Shown one piece after another: positions 15,795 to 23,753 of a stretch of DNA of 64,000 nt. The notes under the pieces are model-generated. The model saw only the letters and a list, made by a program, of their open reading frames with translations. It did not search any database and had not been told where the DNA came from. Source of the stretch: an uncultured Clostridium sp. (GTDB lineage Bacteria > Bacillota > Clostridia > Lachnospirales > Lachnospiraceae); contig URNT01000014.1 in the NCBI GenBank assembly GCA_900549235.1, positions 1 to 64,000 on the forward strand, written 5' to 3'. Positions within the stretch are counted from its first letter, which is position 1, and every line of letters begins with the position of its first letter. The translations under genes were made by a program, and so were the position numbers.

Positions 15795-16082
15795 ATGAAC
15801 AAGTACGAATTAACCGTTGTTCTGAATGTGAAGCTTGAAGATGAGGAGCGCGCAGCAGCACTCGAGAAGGTAAAAGGTTATATCACCCGTTTCGGCGGTA
15901 CTGTAACCAACGTAGATGAGTGGGGAAAGAGAAAGCTGGCTTATGAGATCCAGAAGATGAACGAGGCTTTCTATTACTTCATCCAGTTCGAGTCTGATTC
16001 TGTATGCCCTAACGAAGTAGAAGCTCACGTTCGTATTATGGAACCAGTGATCAGATACTTATGCGTAAAGGCTGAGGCATAA
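15795..16082 (+). CDS. rpsF: 30S ribosomal protein S6
   Basis: A 95-residue S6: MNKYELTVVLNVKL, GGTVTNVDEWGKRKLAYEIQ and NEAFYYFIQF are characteristic. It binds the central domain of 16S rRNA as a heterodimer with S18. CAAGGAGG precedes the start. It heads the conserved operon rpsF-ssb-rpsR, which also brings together S6 and its partner S18 encoded two genes later; autoregulation through the leader is plausible. The protein lacks the C-terminal Glu tail known in E. coli. Confidence 0.97.
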   Translation: MNKYELTVVLNVKLEDEERAAALEKVKGYITRFGGTVTNVDEWGKRKLAYEIQKMNEAFYYFIQFESDSVCPNEVEAHVRIMEPVIRYLCVKAEA

Positions 16083-16127
16083 GATACCCAGACCGCTACG
16101 GCGGAGATGAAAAGGAAGTGTGACCGT

Positions 16128-16589
16128 ATGAACAGAGTTATCTTAATGGGAAGATTAACAAGAGATCCGGAAGTGAGATATTCACAGGGTGAGAGATCCA
16201 TGGCGATTGCCAGATACACCCTTGCAGTGGACAGGAGAGGACGCAGGTCCCAGGACGCAGGTTCTGAGCAGACTGCAGATTTCATTAACTGTGTGGCCTT
16301 TGACCGCGCAGGCGAGTTTGCAGAGCGGTATTTCCGCCAGGGTATGCGTGTGCTTGTTTCCGGAAGACTTCAGACAGGAAGCTATGTGAATAAGGACGGT
16401 CAGAAAGTATACACCACCGAGGTCATCCTTGATGACCAGGAATTCGCAGACAGCAAGGGTGCGGCTTCTGATATGGGCGGCTATGCACAGTCCGCTCCAG
16501 CCCAGAGACCGGCTCCTGCCAGCGCGATTGGTGATGGGTTTATGAACATTCCAGACGGAGTGGAGGACGAAGGACTTCCATTTAACTAG
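16128..16589 (+). CDS. ssb: Single-stranded DNA-binding protein
   Basis: A 153-residue SSB of the OB-fold type: MNRVILMGRLTRDPEVRYS, then NCVAFDRAGEFAERYFRQG and VSGRLQTGSYVNKDGQKVYT. A flexible Gly/Ala/Pro-rich linker at about 110-140 leads to the acidic tip EDEGLPFN that recruits repair and replication partners. The ATG at 16128 is chosen because the protein family begins MNRV; the in-frame start at 16107 adds 7 unrelated residues. It is the middle gene of the rpsF operon and coats single-stranded DNA in replication and repair. Confidence 0.97.
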   Translation: MNRVILMGRLTRDPEVRYSQGERSMAIARYTLAVDRRGRRSQDAGSEQTADFINCVAFDRAGEFAERYFRQGMRVLVSGRLQTGSYVNKDGQKVYTTEVILDDQEFADSKGAASDMGGYAQSAPAQRPAPASAIGDGFMNIPDGVEDEGLPFN

Positions 16590-16626
16590 AATGTTCCGTG
16601 GTTAATAATAAAGGAGGACAACACCA

Positions 16627-16896
16627 ATGGCATTTAATAAAACAGATAGACCAGACGGCGCTAAGATGAGAAGACCAGGCGGAATGCGCAGAAGAAAAAA
16701 AGTGTGTGTATTCTGTGGCGATAAGAACGGCGTAATCGATTACAAGGACGTAAACAAGTTAAAGAGATACGTATCCGAGAGAGGTAAAATCCTTCCTCGC
16801 CGTATCACCGGCAACTGTGCAAAGCACCAGAGAGCTCTTACTGTAGCGATCAAGCGTGCTCGTCATATCGCGCTGATGCCATATACCTGCGATTAA
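16627..16896 (+). CDS. rpsR: 30S ribosomal protein S18
   Basis: An 89-residue S18, with KVCVFCGDKNGVIDYKDVNK, then GKILPRRITGNCAKHQRALT and KRARHIALMPY. The N-terminus is longer than in E. coli, as is usual in Firmicutes. It carries CxxC plus a distal Cys and His, as in the zinc-binding version. AAAGGAGG lies before the start. It is the last gene of the rpsF-ssb-rpsR operon and is closed by a strong terminator. Confidence 0.97.
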   Translation: MAFNKTDRPDGAKMRRPGGMRRRKKVCVFCGDKNGVIDYKDVNKLKRYVSERGKILPRRITGNCAKHQRALTVAIKRARHIALMPYTCD

Positions 16897-16926
16897 TCTT
16901 TAGCGGGATTATATGTATGAGATAAG

Positions 16927-16960
16927 AGACTCACGGCTTTGAGGCTGTGGGTCTTTTTTA
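16927..16960 (+). terminator. Terminator after rpsR
   Basis: AGACTCACGGC (16927-16937) pairs with GCTGTGGGTCT (16944-16954), followed by seven T residues. Confidence 0.9.
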
Positions 16961-17063
16961 TGTGGTCTCTTTCTGTTGGCATTGCTTACATTTGTTTCTA
17001 CGTTTTGTAAGCAGCTATATAGAAAAAGCAACCTTGATACTTGGCAGAATTTATAAATACCCC

Positions 17064-17092
17064 TTGCAACTCTCCCTCATCTGTGCTATTAT
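17064..17092 (+). promoter_or_regulatory. Promoter of the FMN riboswitch-ribU unit
   Basis: TTGCAA (17064-17069) and TATTAT (17087-17092) with 17-base spacing, about 20 bases upstream of the riboswitch. Confidence 0.6.
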
Positions 17093-17112
17093 GCAACTGT
17101 AAAAAGTATAAG

Positions 17113-17222
17113 TTCTTCGGGGCGGGGCGTAATTCCCCACCGGCGGTATAGTCCGCGAACCGCCTTTGGCGGCTGATCCGGTGTGATTCCGGAACCGACA
17201 GTATAGTCTGGATGAGAGAAGA
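17113..17222 (+). promoter_or_regulatory. FMN riboswitch (RFN element)
   Basis: The conserved blocks are present in order: TTCGGGGCGGGGCGTAATTC, CCCCACCGGCGGTATAGTCC, CCGCGAACCGCC with its partner TGGCGGCTGATCCGGTG, ATTCCGGAACCGACAGT, and GGATGAGAGAAGA at the closing stem. This is the RFN aptamer, which binds flavin mononucleotide. It lies upstream of ribU with a GC-rich hairpin between, so FMN probably turns expression off by premature termination. Confidence 0.95.
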
Positions 17223-17273
17223 ATTGTGTGAGTGACGCTGTATATGGGATGGCGTCTTTCGTGAAGTATAAGC

Positions 17274-17303
17274 GGCCCCGGATGTAAGATCCGGGGCCTG
17301 TTT
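17274..17303 (+). terminator. Riboswitch-controlled terminator
   Basis: GGCCCCGGAT (17274-17283) pairs perfectly with ATCCGGGGCC (17289-17298), followed by TGTTTG. It stands between the RFN element and ribU, the expected place for the expression platform. Confidence 0.7.
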
Positions 17304-17406
17304 GCATATAAGGCGCAGCCGCTTTACGAAAGAGCCTCCTGTCTGCGGGCCGGCTTCCATAATCCCTCTGGATGATGAACTTATAAGATCAAAGGAGGAA
17401 ACAACC

Positions 17407-18048
17407 ATGAAAGAGAAAAAACTGCTCACCACAAAACACGTTGTACTTATGGGAATGTTCGGAGCTCTGGCAGGAGTGCTGATGATCTTTGAATTTCCAC
17501 TTCCATTTCTGGCGCCCAGCTTTTATGGGCTGGACATCAGCGAGGTGCCGGTACTGGTTGGAACCTTTGCTATGGGGCCCTTGGCCGGCGGAGTGATGGA
17601 GGTGGTAAAGATCCTGGTTAAGCTGGTGCTGAAGCCTACCAGCACCGGCTTTGTGGGAGAACTGGCAAATCTGACCTTCGGCTGTGCCATGGTGATGCCG
17701 GCAGGACTGATCTACAAGTACCGCCGCATCAGACAGGGGGCTATGATAGGCCTTATAGCAGGGACAGTGATCATGACGGCAGTGGGTATTGTAGGAAACG
17801 CCCTGGTGATGCTTCCCTTCTATTCTAATTTTATGCCTCTGGAAACGATTCTGGCGGCAGGCGCGGCCATCCATCCGGCGGTCGGAAGCGTCTGGACCTT
17901 TGTACTGATCTGTGTGGGCCCATTTAATGTGGTAAAAGGCCTGATTGTGTCACTGATCACAGTGCTGGTGTATAAAAGGGTCAGCGTGATCATCCATGGA
18001 AGCGGTGAGGGTGAAGCGGAGAGAGGACAGCAGAAGGTCCGGGCATGA
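17407..18048 (+). CDS. ribU: Riboflavin ECF transporter S component
   Basis: A 213-residue integral membrane protein with about six hydrophobic segments. It binds riboflavin and works with a shared ECF energising module (EcfA, EcfA', EcfT) not encoded here. FEFPLPFLAPSFYGLDISEV and the GPLAGGVMEVVKILVKLVLK stretch are typical of RibU. The FMN riboswitch upstream strongly supports the assignment. The ATG at 17407 follows AAAGGAGG at 17391-17398; an in-frame ATG at 17302 inside the leader is rejected. The C-terminal 15 residues are charged and probably cytoplasmic. Confidence 0.93.
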   Translation: MKEKKLLTTKHVVLMGMFGALAGVLMIFEFPLPFLAPSFYGLDISEVPVLVGTFAMGPLAGGVMEVVKILVKLVLKPTSTGFVGELANLTFGCAMVMPAGLIYKYRRIRQGAMIGLIAGTVIMTAVGIVGNALVMLPFYSNFMPLETILAAGAAIHPAVGSVWTFVLICVGPFNVVKGLIVSLITVLVYKRVSVIIHGSGEGEAERGQQKVRA

Positions 18049-18076
18049 AGCAGTCTGATATAAAAATGCCTGCCTC

Positions 18077-18206
18077 AGAGCGTGTTTGAATGAATGACTG
18101 CCAACAGAGTGATAGTCCTTATGGTTGGGCCGATTTGGCTTCCATAAGGACTATTTTATTTATATTTGCATGACTGCACAGGACAGATATTTCAAACTTC
18201 AAACAC
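18077..18206. repeat. MITE-like small repeat with terminal inverted repeats
   Basis: The left end AGAGCGTGTTTGAA (18077-18090) and right end TTCAAACAC (18198-18206) are inverted repeats (9 bp exact). Inside is a strong hairpin and a direct repeat ATGACTGC. A 15-base copy of the left end, reversed, recurs at 41725-41739, and a fused version at 10260-10278. No ORF is inside, so this could be a non-autonomous element or a structured RNA. Confidence 0.5.
18114..18163 (+). terminator. Perfect 11-bp hairpin with T-rich tail
   Basis: AGTCCTTATGG (18114-18124) pairs perfectly with CCATAAGGACT (18142-18152), followed by ATTTTATTTATATTT. It probably ends the ribU transcript, although it lies within the MITE-like repeat. 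Confidence 0.6.
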
Positions 18207-18241
18207 CCCCAAGGTTTCTGTAATCAGAGACCTTGGGGGTG
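18204..18241. terminator. Second perfect hairpin downstream of ribU
   Basis: CACCCCCAAGGT (18204-18215) and ACCTTGGGGGTG (18230-18241) form a perfect 12-bp stem. No T run follows on the plus strand, so its direction and role are unclear. From 18242 to 18436 I see only A/T-rich sequence and a 7-bp imperfect palindrome at 18402-18418 just before the next ribosome site. Confidence 0.45.
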
Positions 18242-18436
18242 TCGGCATTTTCAGACTTCTGTTAGCTCATCTAGCTGCTCTTGGGTAAAAACTTCTCTTA
18301 ATGATTTGTGATATATAACCAAAATTTCTTTAAATTATTTATAACAAATTAACACTTTACATAATCTATAAAACATGATACATTAATAAAAACAAAAAGA
18401 TATGAGGTAATACCTTATACTACAGGAGGGCGTACC

Positions 18437-18922
18437 ATGAATTACGAAACAGACATCAGGAATTTAAAACGGGCCATTGAGATTTCACGCCAGTCAAGAG
18501 CGGCGGGGAATACTCCCTTTGGCGCGCTGCTTGCGGATAAGGATGGTAATATCCTTTTAGAGCAGCCAAATGTAGAGATTACGGAGAATAAGTGCACCGG
18601 CCATGCGGAGACTCAGGTAGCCGAGCGGGCTTCTATGAAGTATTCAAAGGAGTTTCTGGCAGACTGCACACTTTATACCACAGCGGAGCCCTGCGCCATG
18701 TGCTCCGGAGCGATCTACTGGGCAGGGATCGGCCGGGTGGTATACGGTATGACAGAGAAGGATCTGCTGTCCCATACCGGAGCGGATCCTCAGAACCCTA
18801 CCTTTGACCTTCCCTGCAGAGAGGTATTTGCCAGAGGACAGAAAAAGATCCAGGTGGAAGGGCCATTTCCGGAGCTGGTAGAGGAGATTGCGGAGGTACA
18901 TAAGGGATATTGGAATAAATAG
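18437..18922 (+). CDS. Nucleoside/base deaminase (cytidine-deaminase fold)
   Basis: A 161-residue zinc-dependent deaminase. The catalytic motif is H56-A-E58 (TGHAETQVAERA) and the zinc cysteines are C86 and C89 (AEPCAMCSGA). The family includes guanine deaminase and TadA-like enzymes; the length and the FDLPCREVFARGQKKIQVEG tail fit the guanine/nucleoside deaminase group better than tRNA-acting TadA. The next gene is an NCS1 nucleobase permease, supporting a role in purine or cytosine salvage or use as nitrogen source. Ribosome site ACAGGAGGG. The exact base is unknown. Confidence 0.85.
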   Translation: MNYETDIRNLKRAIEISRQSRAAGNTPFGALLADKDGNILLEQPNVEITENKCTGHAETQVAERASMKYSKEFLADCTLYTTAEPCAMCSGAIYWAGIGRVVYGMTEKDLLSHTGADPQNPTFDLPCREVFARGQKKIQVEGPFPELVEEIAEVHKGYWNK

Positions 18923-18946
18923 CCTATACAAAGGAGGGGAACAGGG

Positions 18947-20218
18947 ATGGAACAGATCAATCAGGAGGACAAGGAGTTTTCGCGCTGCGCGGTGCCCATG
19001 GATGAGAGAAAGACATATTTCAGTCTGACCATTGTGTGGACCGGCTTCGTATTTGTTATTACAAGCATGATGGCCGGGGGCGGTCTGGCAGCCGGAATGG
19101 ATTTTAAAAATATTATTCTTGCAACCATAGGCGGGAACATATTCCTGAGCATCATAGCAGTGCTGATCAGCGTGATCGCCTGCCGCACAGGACTGACCTT
19201 TGCATTGCTGACCCGGTACAGCTTCGGCTCCTCCGGCTCCAGAGCGGCCTCCCTTTTTGTGCCGGTTGTAAATCTGGGCTGGTATACGATTCAGGCGGCT
19301 ACCTACGGTCATTTTGTTGCCCAGGTATTTCAGTTGGGGGATCTGGGTGAGGGGATCTGCATGGCGGCCAGCGCCGTGGTTATGGGAATATTTGCCATGT
19401 GCGGGATCCAGGCCATTACGATCCTGGGATATATTGCGATTCCGGCTATTGTATTTTTATCCATTGCCACAGCCATCCGGTCTTTGGGTGTGGTTGGAGG
19501 ACTGGAGGCGCTTTTCCAGTATACGCCTTCTGAATATATGCCGCTGTTTACGGGGATCACAGCGGTGATCGGAACCTGGGTGCTGTCTACCGCAACCTGT
19601 ATTGCTGACATTATGCGGTACGCGAAGGATACAAAAGCAGCTATTTCAGCTACGCTTACAGGACTGCTGGGAGGCAATATTCTGATGATTGTCTGCGGAG
19701 CTATTGCCGCCATTGCCATGAAAAACAGCGATCTGACGGTGATCCTTCTGGGTTTTGGCCTGGTGCTTCCCAGCCTGATCCTTATGACCACCAATATTTT
19801 TACTACTAATGCGGCAAACCTGTATTCCACATCTCTGAACCTGTCCAATGCCTTTAAAATGGATCGGAAGAAGATGTTAGCAATTCTGCTGGCAGTTTCC
19901 GCTCTGGCGACGCTGACAAAGCCCTATGAGATCGAGTCTCTTTTTACCTTTTTAAATGTACTTGGGACAGTGGTGCCGCCTCTGTCAGGGATCATTCTGG
20001 CGGATTATTTCCTGGTACATAAGGGGAAATATGTCTCCTACGAAAAAGCGGAATTTTCCAGATGGAACCCCATTCCATGGATTACATGGGCGATCTGCAT
20101 TGTTGTGGTGTATGCGGTTCCGGTGGGCCTGCCTTCCTTAAACGGTATCATCCTGGGAGGGATACTGTATACCATCTGGATGCTGGCAGCCAGGAAGCAG
20201 GTTGTGCGGGAACGGTAA
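18947..20218 (+). CDS. NCS1-family purine/cytosine permease
   Basis: A 423-residue membrane protein with about 12 hydrophobic helices, of the nucleobase-cation-symport-1 (CodB-like) family. Seen are GLTFALLTRYSFGSSGSRAA (the conserved loop), NLGWYTIQAATYG, and DIMRYAKDTKAA after the sixth helix. It should import a nucleobase by cation symport. It follows the deaminase by 24 bases with AAAGGAGGG, and a 54-residue membrane protein follows after 11 bases. Together they look like an uptake-and-deaminate operon. Substrate (cytosine, guanine, allantoin-like) cannot be fixed from sequence. Confidence 0.88.
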   Translation: MEQINQEDKEFSRCAVPMDERKTYFSLTIVWTGFVFVITSMMAGGGLAAGMDFKNIILATIGGNIFLSIIAVLISVIACRTGLTFALLTRYSFGSSGSRAASLFVPVVNLGWYTIQAATYGHFVAQVFQLGDLGEGICMAASAVVMGIFAMCGIQAITILGYIAIPAIVFLSIATAIRSLGVVGGLEALFQYTPSEYMPLFTGITAVIGTWVLSTATCIADIMRYAKDTKAAISATLTGLLGGNILMIVCGAIAAIAMKNSDLTVILLGFGLVLPSLILMTTNIFTTNAANLYSTSLNLSNAFKMDRKKMLAILLAVSALATLTKPYEIESLFTFLNVLGTVVPPLSGIILADYFLVHKGKYVSYEKAEFSRWNPIPWITWAICIVVVYAVPVGLPSLNGIILGGILYTIWMLAARKQVVRER

Positions 20219-20229
20219 AGGAGGAAAAT

Positions 20230-20394
20230 ATGGACAGATATAAGGCGAGCGCGCTGTTTGGAACCGTAATTATGGGGATCGGTTCATTTATGGCCTGTCT
20301 GGCAGAGAATCCTACGCTGATTACAGTGGGGGACGGGCTTCTTATCATCAGTATTCTGATCATGATCTACGGATATTCAAAATGGCAGCCATAA
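20230..20394 (+). CDS. Small two-helix membrane protein
   Basis: A 54-residue protein with two hydrophobic stretches, SALFGTVIMGIGSFMACLAE and GLLIISILIMIYGYS, and a short tail KWQP. AAAGGAGG precedes the ATG at 20230, so translation is well supported although the same frame is open upstream to 20062 within the permease gene. I do not recognise a family. Its place as third gene of the deaminase-permease operon suggests a small accessory subunit of the permease, but that is inference. Confidence 0.7.
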   Translation: MDRYKASALFGTVIMGIGSFMACLAENPTLITVGDGLLIISILIMIYGYSKWQP

Positions 20395-20399
20395 AAATG

Positions 20400-20428
20400 G
20401 GGTCGGGAAGTGTATTCCCGGCCCTTTT
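20400..20428. terminator. Bidirectional terminator between convergent genes
   Basis: GGGTCGGGAA (20400-20409) pairs with TTCCCGGCCC (20415-20424), then TTTT. It lies between the permease operon and the convergent GntR gene. Confidence 0.75.
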
Positions 20429-21234
20429 CATGGCTGCAGATCCGCTTGCTCATAATGGAGGATCCGTTTTCGTATCTGGCTGAATTTTAAAATGGTGGTA
20501 TCTACATATTCCCAGGTGAATACGGCGGCTGTCCCCTCTTCGTCATGGTTTACGCCCTTAAGCAGGAGAAATGCCTTGGGAGGCAGCTTACAGTCCTCCA
20601 GGAGTTGGTCTAAAAGCTCCACATCCCTGCTGTAAACTGCATTCAGCTCAACCTTGTCCCAGGTAAGCTGCCGCCCGCTGACCTTATACATAAAATAGAA
20701 AATAGAGTTTATATAGGTTTCCAGATCCTTCATATTCACGTCTCCCAGATAGGAAAGAGGGATAAAATCCCGTGTAACGGCGCAGATCTGGCTGTCCGCG
20801 TAAAATACCTTGTCACAGCGTAGAACCAGACTTCCTTCGGGAATCTCCAGGCTTTGGGCGGTTTCCGGTTCCGCTTCCTCTGTCTGATAGCCCAGAAGCC
20901 GGATATAGGGCGTATAGCCGCTGTTTGTGATCATGTCTGCAAAATGCATAACCGGGTTGAAGCTGACCTTCATTTCAAAAAAACTGCTGTTTACAAAGGT
21001 GCCCTTTCCGTGTTTTCTAAAGATCATGCCCTTAGAGGAAAGGTCATCCAGGACGCTTCTCAGTGTGATCCGGCTCACCCCCAGCATCTTTGCCAGATCC
21101 TCCTCCCTGGGGAGCTTGGTGTTGGCCTTCAGATCCATCTGCTTGATCAGTGCAAGCAGCTCCTTCTCTACCTGTGCTTTTAAATCCTGCTTTTGAACCT
21201 TTCGCAGAACCGGTTCCCGATTTTTTGTCTCCAT
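20428..21234 (-). CDS. GntR-family regulator with UTRA domain
   Basis: A 268-residue repressor. The winged helix is at about 15-80 with LPREEDLAKMLGVSRITLRS and GMIFRKHGKGTFV, followed by a UTRA ligand-binding domain (the HutC/FarR subclass) ending FTWEYVDTTILKF. The ATG at 21234 has GGATGGG upstream; the frame extends to 21342 but lacks homology there. It is divergent from the sugar ABC cluster. The shared 218-base region contains matched TTTTATC-type motifs just after each -10, so it probably represses both itself and the cluster. The ligand would be a sugar or sugar phosphate. Confidence 0.85.
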   Translation of the reverse strand: METKNREPVLRKVQKQDLKAQVEKELLALIKQMDLKANTKLPREEDLAKMLGVSRITLRSVLDDLSSKGMIFRKHGKGTFVNSSFFEMKVSFNPVMHFADMITNSGYTPYIRLLGYQTEEAEPETAQSLEIPEGSLVLRCDKVFYADSQICAVTRDFIPLSYLGDVNMKDLETYINSIFYFMYKVSGRQLTWDKVELNAVYSRDVELLDQLLEDCKLPPKAFLLLKGVNHDEEGTAAVFTWEYVDTTILKFSQIRKRILHYEQADLQP

Positions 21235-21283
21235 GAAAATCCCATCCTTTTTATTTATACGTCCTGAAAACAGGGCGTTTCTG

Positions 21284-21418
21284 TCTGATAAAAGTATTAT
21301 ACATGATTTTGGTGGGGAAATACATAGAAACATGAATGACAAATTTATAGTTAATGACTAAAAATATAATAATATATCCAGATTTTCATATATAATATGC
21401 CTCTTTTATCTGATAAAA
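21284..21418. promoter_or_regulatory. Divergent promoter region with candidate GntR operators
   Basis: On the plus strand TATAAT (21391-21396) is followed by the perfect palindrome TTTTATC-T-GATAAAA (21404-21418). On the minus strand a TATAAT box (around 21295-21300) is followed by TTTTATCAGA (reverse complement of 21284-21293). The same motif thus stands just downstream of both promoters, as expected for operators of the GntR protein. No good -35 boxes were found. Confidence 0.6.
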
Positions 21419-21452
21419 TTTATTTAAAATAAAGGAAAAGGAGGAACGTGTT

Positions 21453-22802
21453 ATGAAAAAGAACGATTGGAAACGGGGAATGGCATTTGGGATGACAGGT
21501 CTTATGCTTCTGTCATCCGCTGGTATCCTTACAGGCTGTACATCGCCGCAGTCCGAGGCGCAGAAGGAGGTTAAAACATCGTCTGGGGAGATGTCAGCAG
21601 AAGGCGCAGACACAGAAAATGGGCCTGTCACCATCCGTCTGGTACATTATATGGGGGAACAGACTAAACGGGATGCACTGGATCAGATGCTTGCGGCGTT
21701 TAGTGAGGCGTATCCGGATATTAAGGTAGATGTGGAGGTAGTGGCTTCATCTTCTTATGTGGCAACCTATAAAAACTATATTGCAGCAGGAGAAGCGCCT
21801 GATATTATGTTTGGAAAGCCTCAGACTATGACGGAATTTGTAGAAGGCGGTTATTTTATGGATCTGACAGGAGAAGCCTGTCTTGAAAATGTACTGCCGA
21901 TTCTGACAGATGAGTGTAAGGTGAATGGAGGAATTTACGGCTTTCCGATTGACGCACAGGTAAAGGCCTGCTTTTACAATAAAAAAATGTTCCGGGATGC
22001 AGGTGTAGAGGTTCCAAAAACTAAAACAGAGTTTTTGGAAGTATGCGATACCTTTATGGATCAGGGAATCTATCCCCTTGTACATCCTTACAATTTTATC
22101 CATGGAGTATTTCATGAGCTGGACTCCTATTTCACAAGCATGGCTGCAGCGACAGGAAATGAACAGGTATGGCTGGACTCACAGAATGGTGTAAAGGATC
22201 TCACTGGCAATGAAACGGTAAAAGAAGCACTGGAGATGTTCTCAAAACTTGCTTCTTATAAGGATGCAGGAGATACGGCTGTTGATCAGACGCAGGGTGT
22301 ACAGAATTTCGCAGCCGGTCAGCGGCCTATGTATATCAACGGAGGATGGCTTATGGGAGATGTGCTGGCGGCAAGCCCGGATGGAGAATTTGGAATGTTT
22401 CCGGCTCCGTGGTCTGATAATCCGGAAGAAAATAAGCTGTGGGTAGGAATTGACGATGTGTTTATTGTATCATCCCAGACAGAGCACAAGGACGAGGTAA
22501 TGACGCTTCTGAATTTCTTTGCAAGTGAAGAATGTTCGAAAACATGGATGGATGTATCAAAGCTGATGACCAGCAATACAGCTGTTTCTACAGAAGATGC
22601 GGATGATTTTATCAAAGAAATTAAATCTTATATTGACAGTGACAGAATTGTATCAAAGAGTCTGGTTCCTGATTATACATCTGAATATTCCACTGCCTTC
22701 CGTACAAAGCTGCAGGAGTTTGTGACTTTGGATGACAGTCAGAGGGATGTGGATCAGCTGATAAAAGAAATTGATGAGGAGATTGGAACCATACGCCAGT
22801 AG
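21453..22802 (+). CDS. Sugar ABC transporter substrate-binding lipoprotein
   Basis: A 449-residue family 1 extracellular solute-binding protein. The signal peptide ends in lipobox LTGC (Cys29), giving a lipoprotein on the outer membrane face. The mature fold shows AAGEAPDIMFGKPQTMTEFV, ACFYNKKMFRDAGVEVPKT and INGGWLMGDVLA, typical of oligosaccharide binders. It is the first gene of the cluster controlled from the divergent GntR region. A 9-bp hairpin follows before the first permease, suggesting higher levels of this protein. The sugar is unknown; the downstream CE15-like esterase points to uronate-bearing oligosaccharides. Confidence 0.92.
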   Translation: MKKNDWKRGMAFGMTGLMLLSSAGILTGCTSPQSEAQKEVKTSSGEMSAEGADTENGPVTIRLVHYMGEQTKRDALDQMLAAFSEAYPDIKVDVEVVASSSYVATYKNYIAAGEAPDIMFGKPQTMTEFVEGGYFMDLTGEACLENVLPILTDECKVNGGIYGFPIDAQVKACFYNKKMFRDAGVEVPKTKTEFLEVCDTFMDQGIYPLVHPYNFIHGVFHELDSYFTSMAAATGNEQVWLDSQNGVKDLTGNETVKEALEMFSKLASYKDAGDTAVDQTQGVQNFAAGQRPMYINGGWLMGDVLAASPDGEFGMFPAPWSDNPEENKLWVGIDDVFIVSSQTEHKDEVMTLLNFFASEECSKTWMDVSKLMTSNTAVSTEDADDFIKEIKSYIDSDRIVSKSLVPDYTSEYSTAFRTKLQEFVTLDDSQRDVDQLIKEIDEEIGTIRQ

Positions 22803-22826
22803 GCGAAACAGAACAGAATCATCAGA

Positions 22827-22868
22827 CCAGGAGGCGATGGAACCGGACCGGGATCCTCTGCCTCCTGG
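22827..22868 (+). promoter_or_regulatory. Intercistronic hairpin after the binding-protein gene
   Basis: CCAGGAGGC (22827-22835) and GCCTCCTGG (22860-22868) form a perfect 9-bp stem between the binding protein and permease genes, then CTTCTTT. It may stabilise the upstream message or partly terminate it. Confidence 0.5.
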
Positions 22869-22898
22869 CTTCTTTAACAAGAGAAAGGAAGAAGGCGT

Positions 22899-23753
22899 AT
22901 GAACCAAAAAACGAAGAAGCGTATCCAGGAGTTTACATTTGTACTTCCGGCCCTGGTGATGTTTTCTGTATTTGTAGTATATCCGTTTCTTCAGGGCTTT
23001 CCCATTTCATTTACAAAATGGGATGGAATGAGTCCGGACAGGACGTTTGTGGGATTAAGTAATTATATTCGGATGTTTCAGGATAAAAATGTAATCAATG
23101 CATCCTGTAATACATTGATATTTACAGTTGTTACCATGTTTTTCTCAAATTTTCTTGGGCTTTTATTTGCGTTGATGATTTCACGGCCCTCAAAGCTTAA
23201 CAATGTACTGCGTACATGCATTTTTGTTCCCTATTGCCTGAGTCTTGTACTTTCCTCTTATATATGGCGGTATGTGTACAGTGATGTGTTTTATGAACTT
23301 TTTGGGATTCCAAGTCCCTTAGGAAGCACTGTTTGGGTTATGCTGGGGTTGGCAGTTATATCTGTATGGAGGGATGCAGGCTACTGCATGGTAGTTTATA
23401 TTGCGGCGATTCAGGGGGTGTCGGAAGATTATTATGAAGCGGCTGATCTGGAAGGAGCCTCCTGGTGGCAGAAGTTTAAGAATATCACCTTTCCCATGAT
23501 TGCGCCTGCTGTTACAACGAACTTTACCCTGCTTCTGGCCTGGGGAATGAAGGTGTTTGATTATCCTATGGCAGCTACGGCAGGAGGACCTGGAAGAGCG
23601 TCAGAAACCATTGCCATGCTGATTTATAATAATCTTTTTACTTATTTCAGGGCAGGCTATGGACAGGCGATCGCAGTTGTATTTACGGTTGTGATTTTTG
23701 GTGTGAGTACACTGGTATCAAGAGCATTAAGAGCCAGGGAGGTGGAAATCTGA
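22899..23753 (+). CDS. Sugar ABC transporter permease, MalF type
   Basis: A 284-residue membrane protein with six predicted helices. The EAA loop that docks the ATPase reads EAADLEGASWWQKFKNITFP. It would form a heterodimer with the next permease; their genes overlap at the TGATG at 23753. AAAGGAAG precedes the start. No ATP-binding gene is present in the cluster, so the pair must rely on a shared MsmX/UgpC-type ATPase encoded elsewhere, which is common for such Firmicute importers. Confidence 0.93.
   Translation: MNQKTKKRIQEFTFVLPALVMFSVFVVYPFLQGFPISFTKWDGMSPDRTFVGLSNYIRMFQDKNVINASCNTLIFTVVTMFFSNFLGLLFALMISRPSKLNNVLRTCIFVPYCLSLVLSSYIWRYVYSDVFYELFGIPSPLGSTVWVMLGLAVISVWRDAGYCMVVYIAAIQGVSEDYYEAADLEGASWWQKFKNITFPMIAPAVTTNFTLLLAWGMKVFDYPMAATAGGPGRASETIAMLIYNNLFTYFRAGYGQAIAVVFTVVIFGVSTLVSRALRAREVEI

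Noticed and set aside
18242..18436. Possible purine riboswitch before the deaminase-permease operon
   Set aside because: The A/T-rich leader lacks the conserved core loops of the purine aptamer; only a small imperfect palindrome at 18402-18418 was found.
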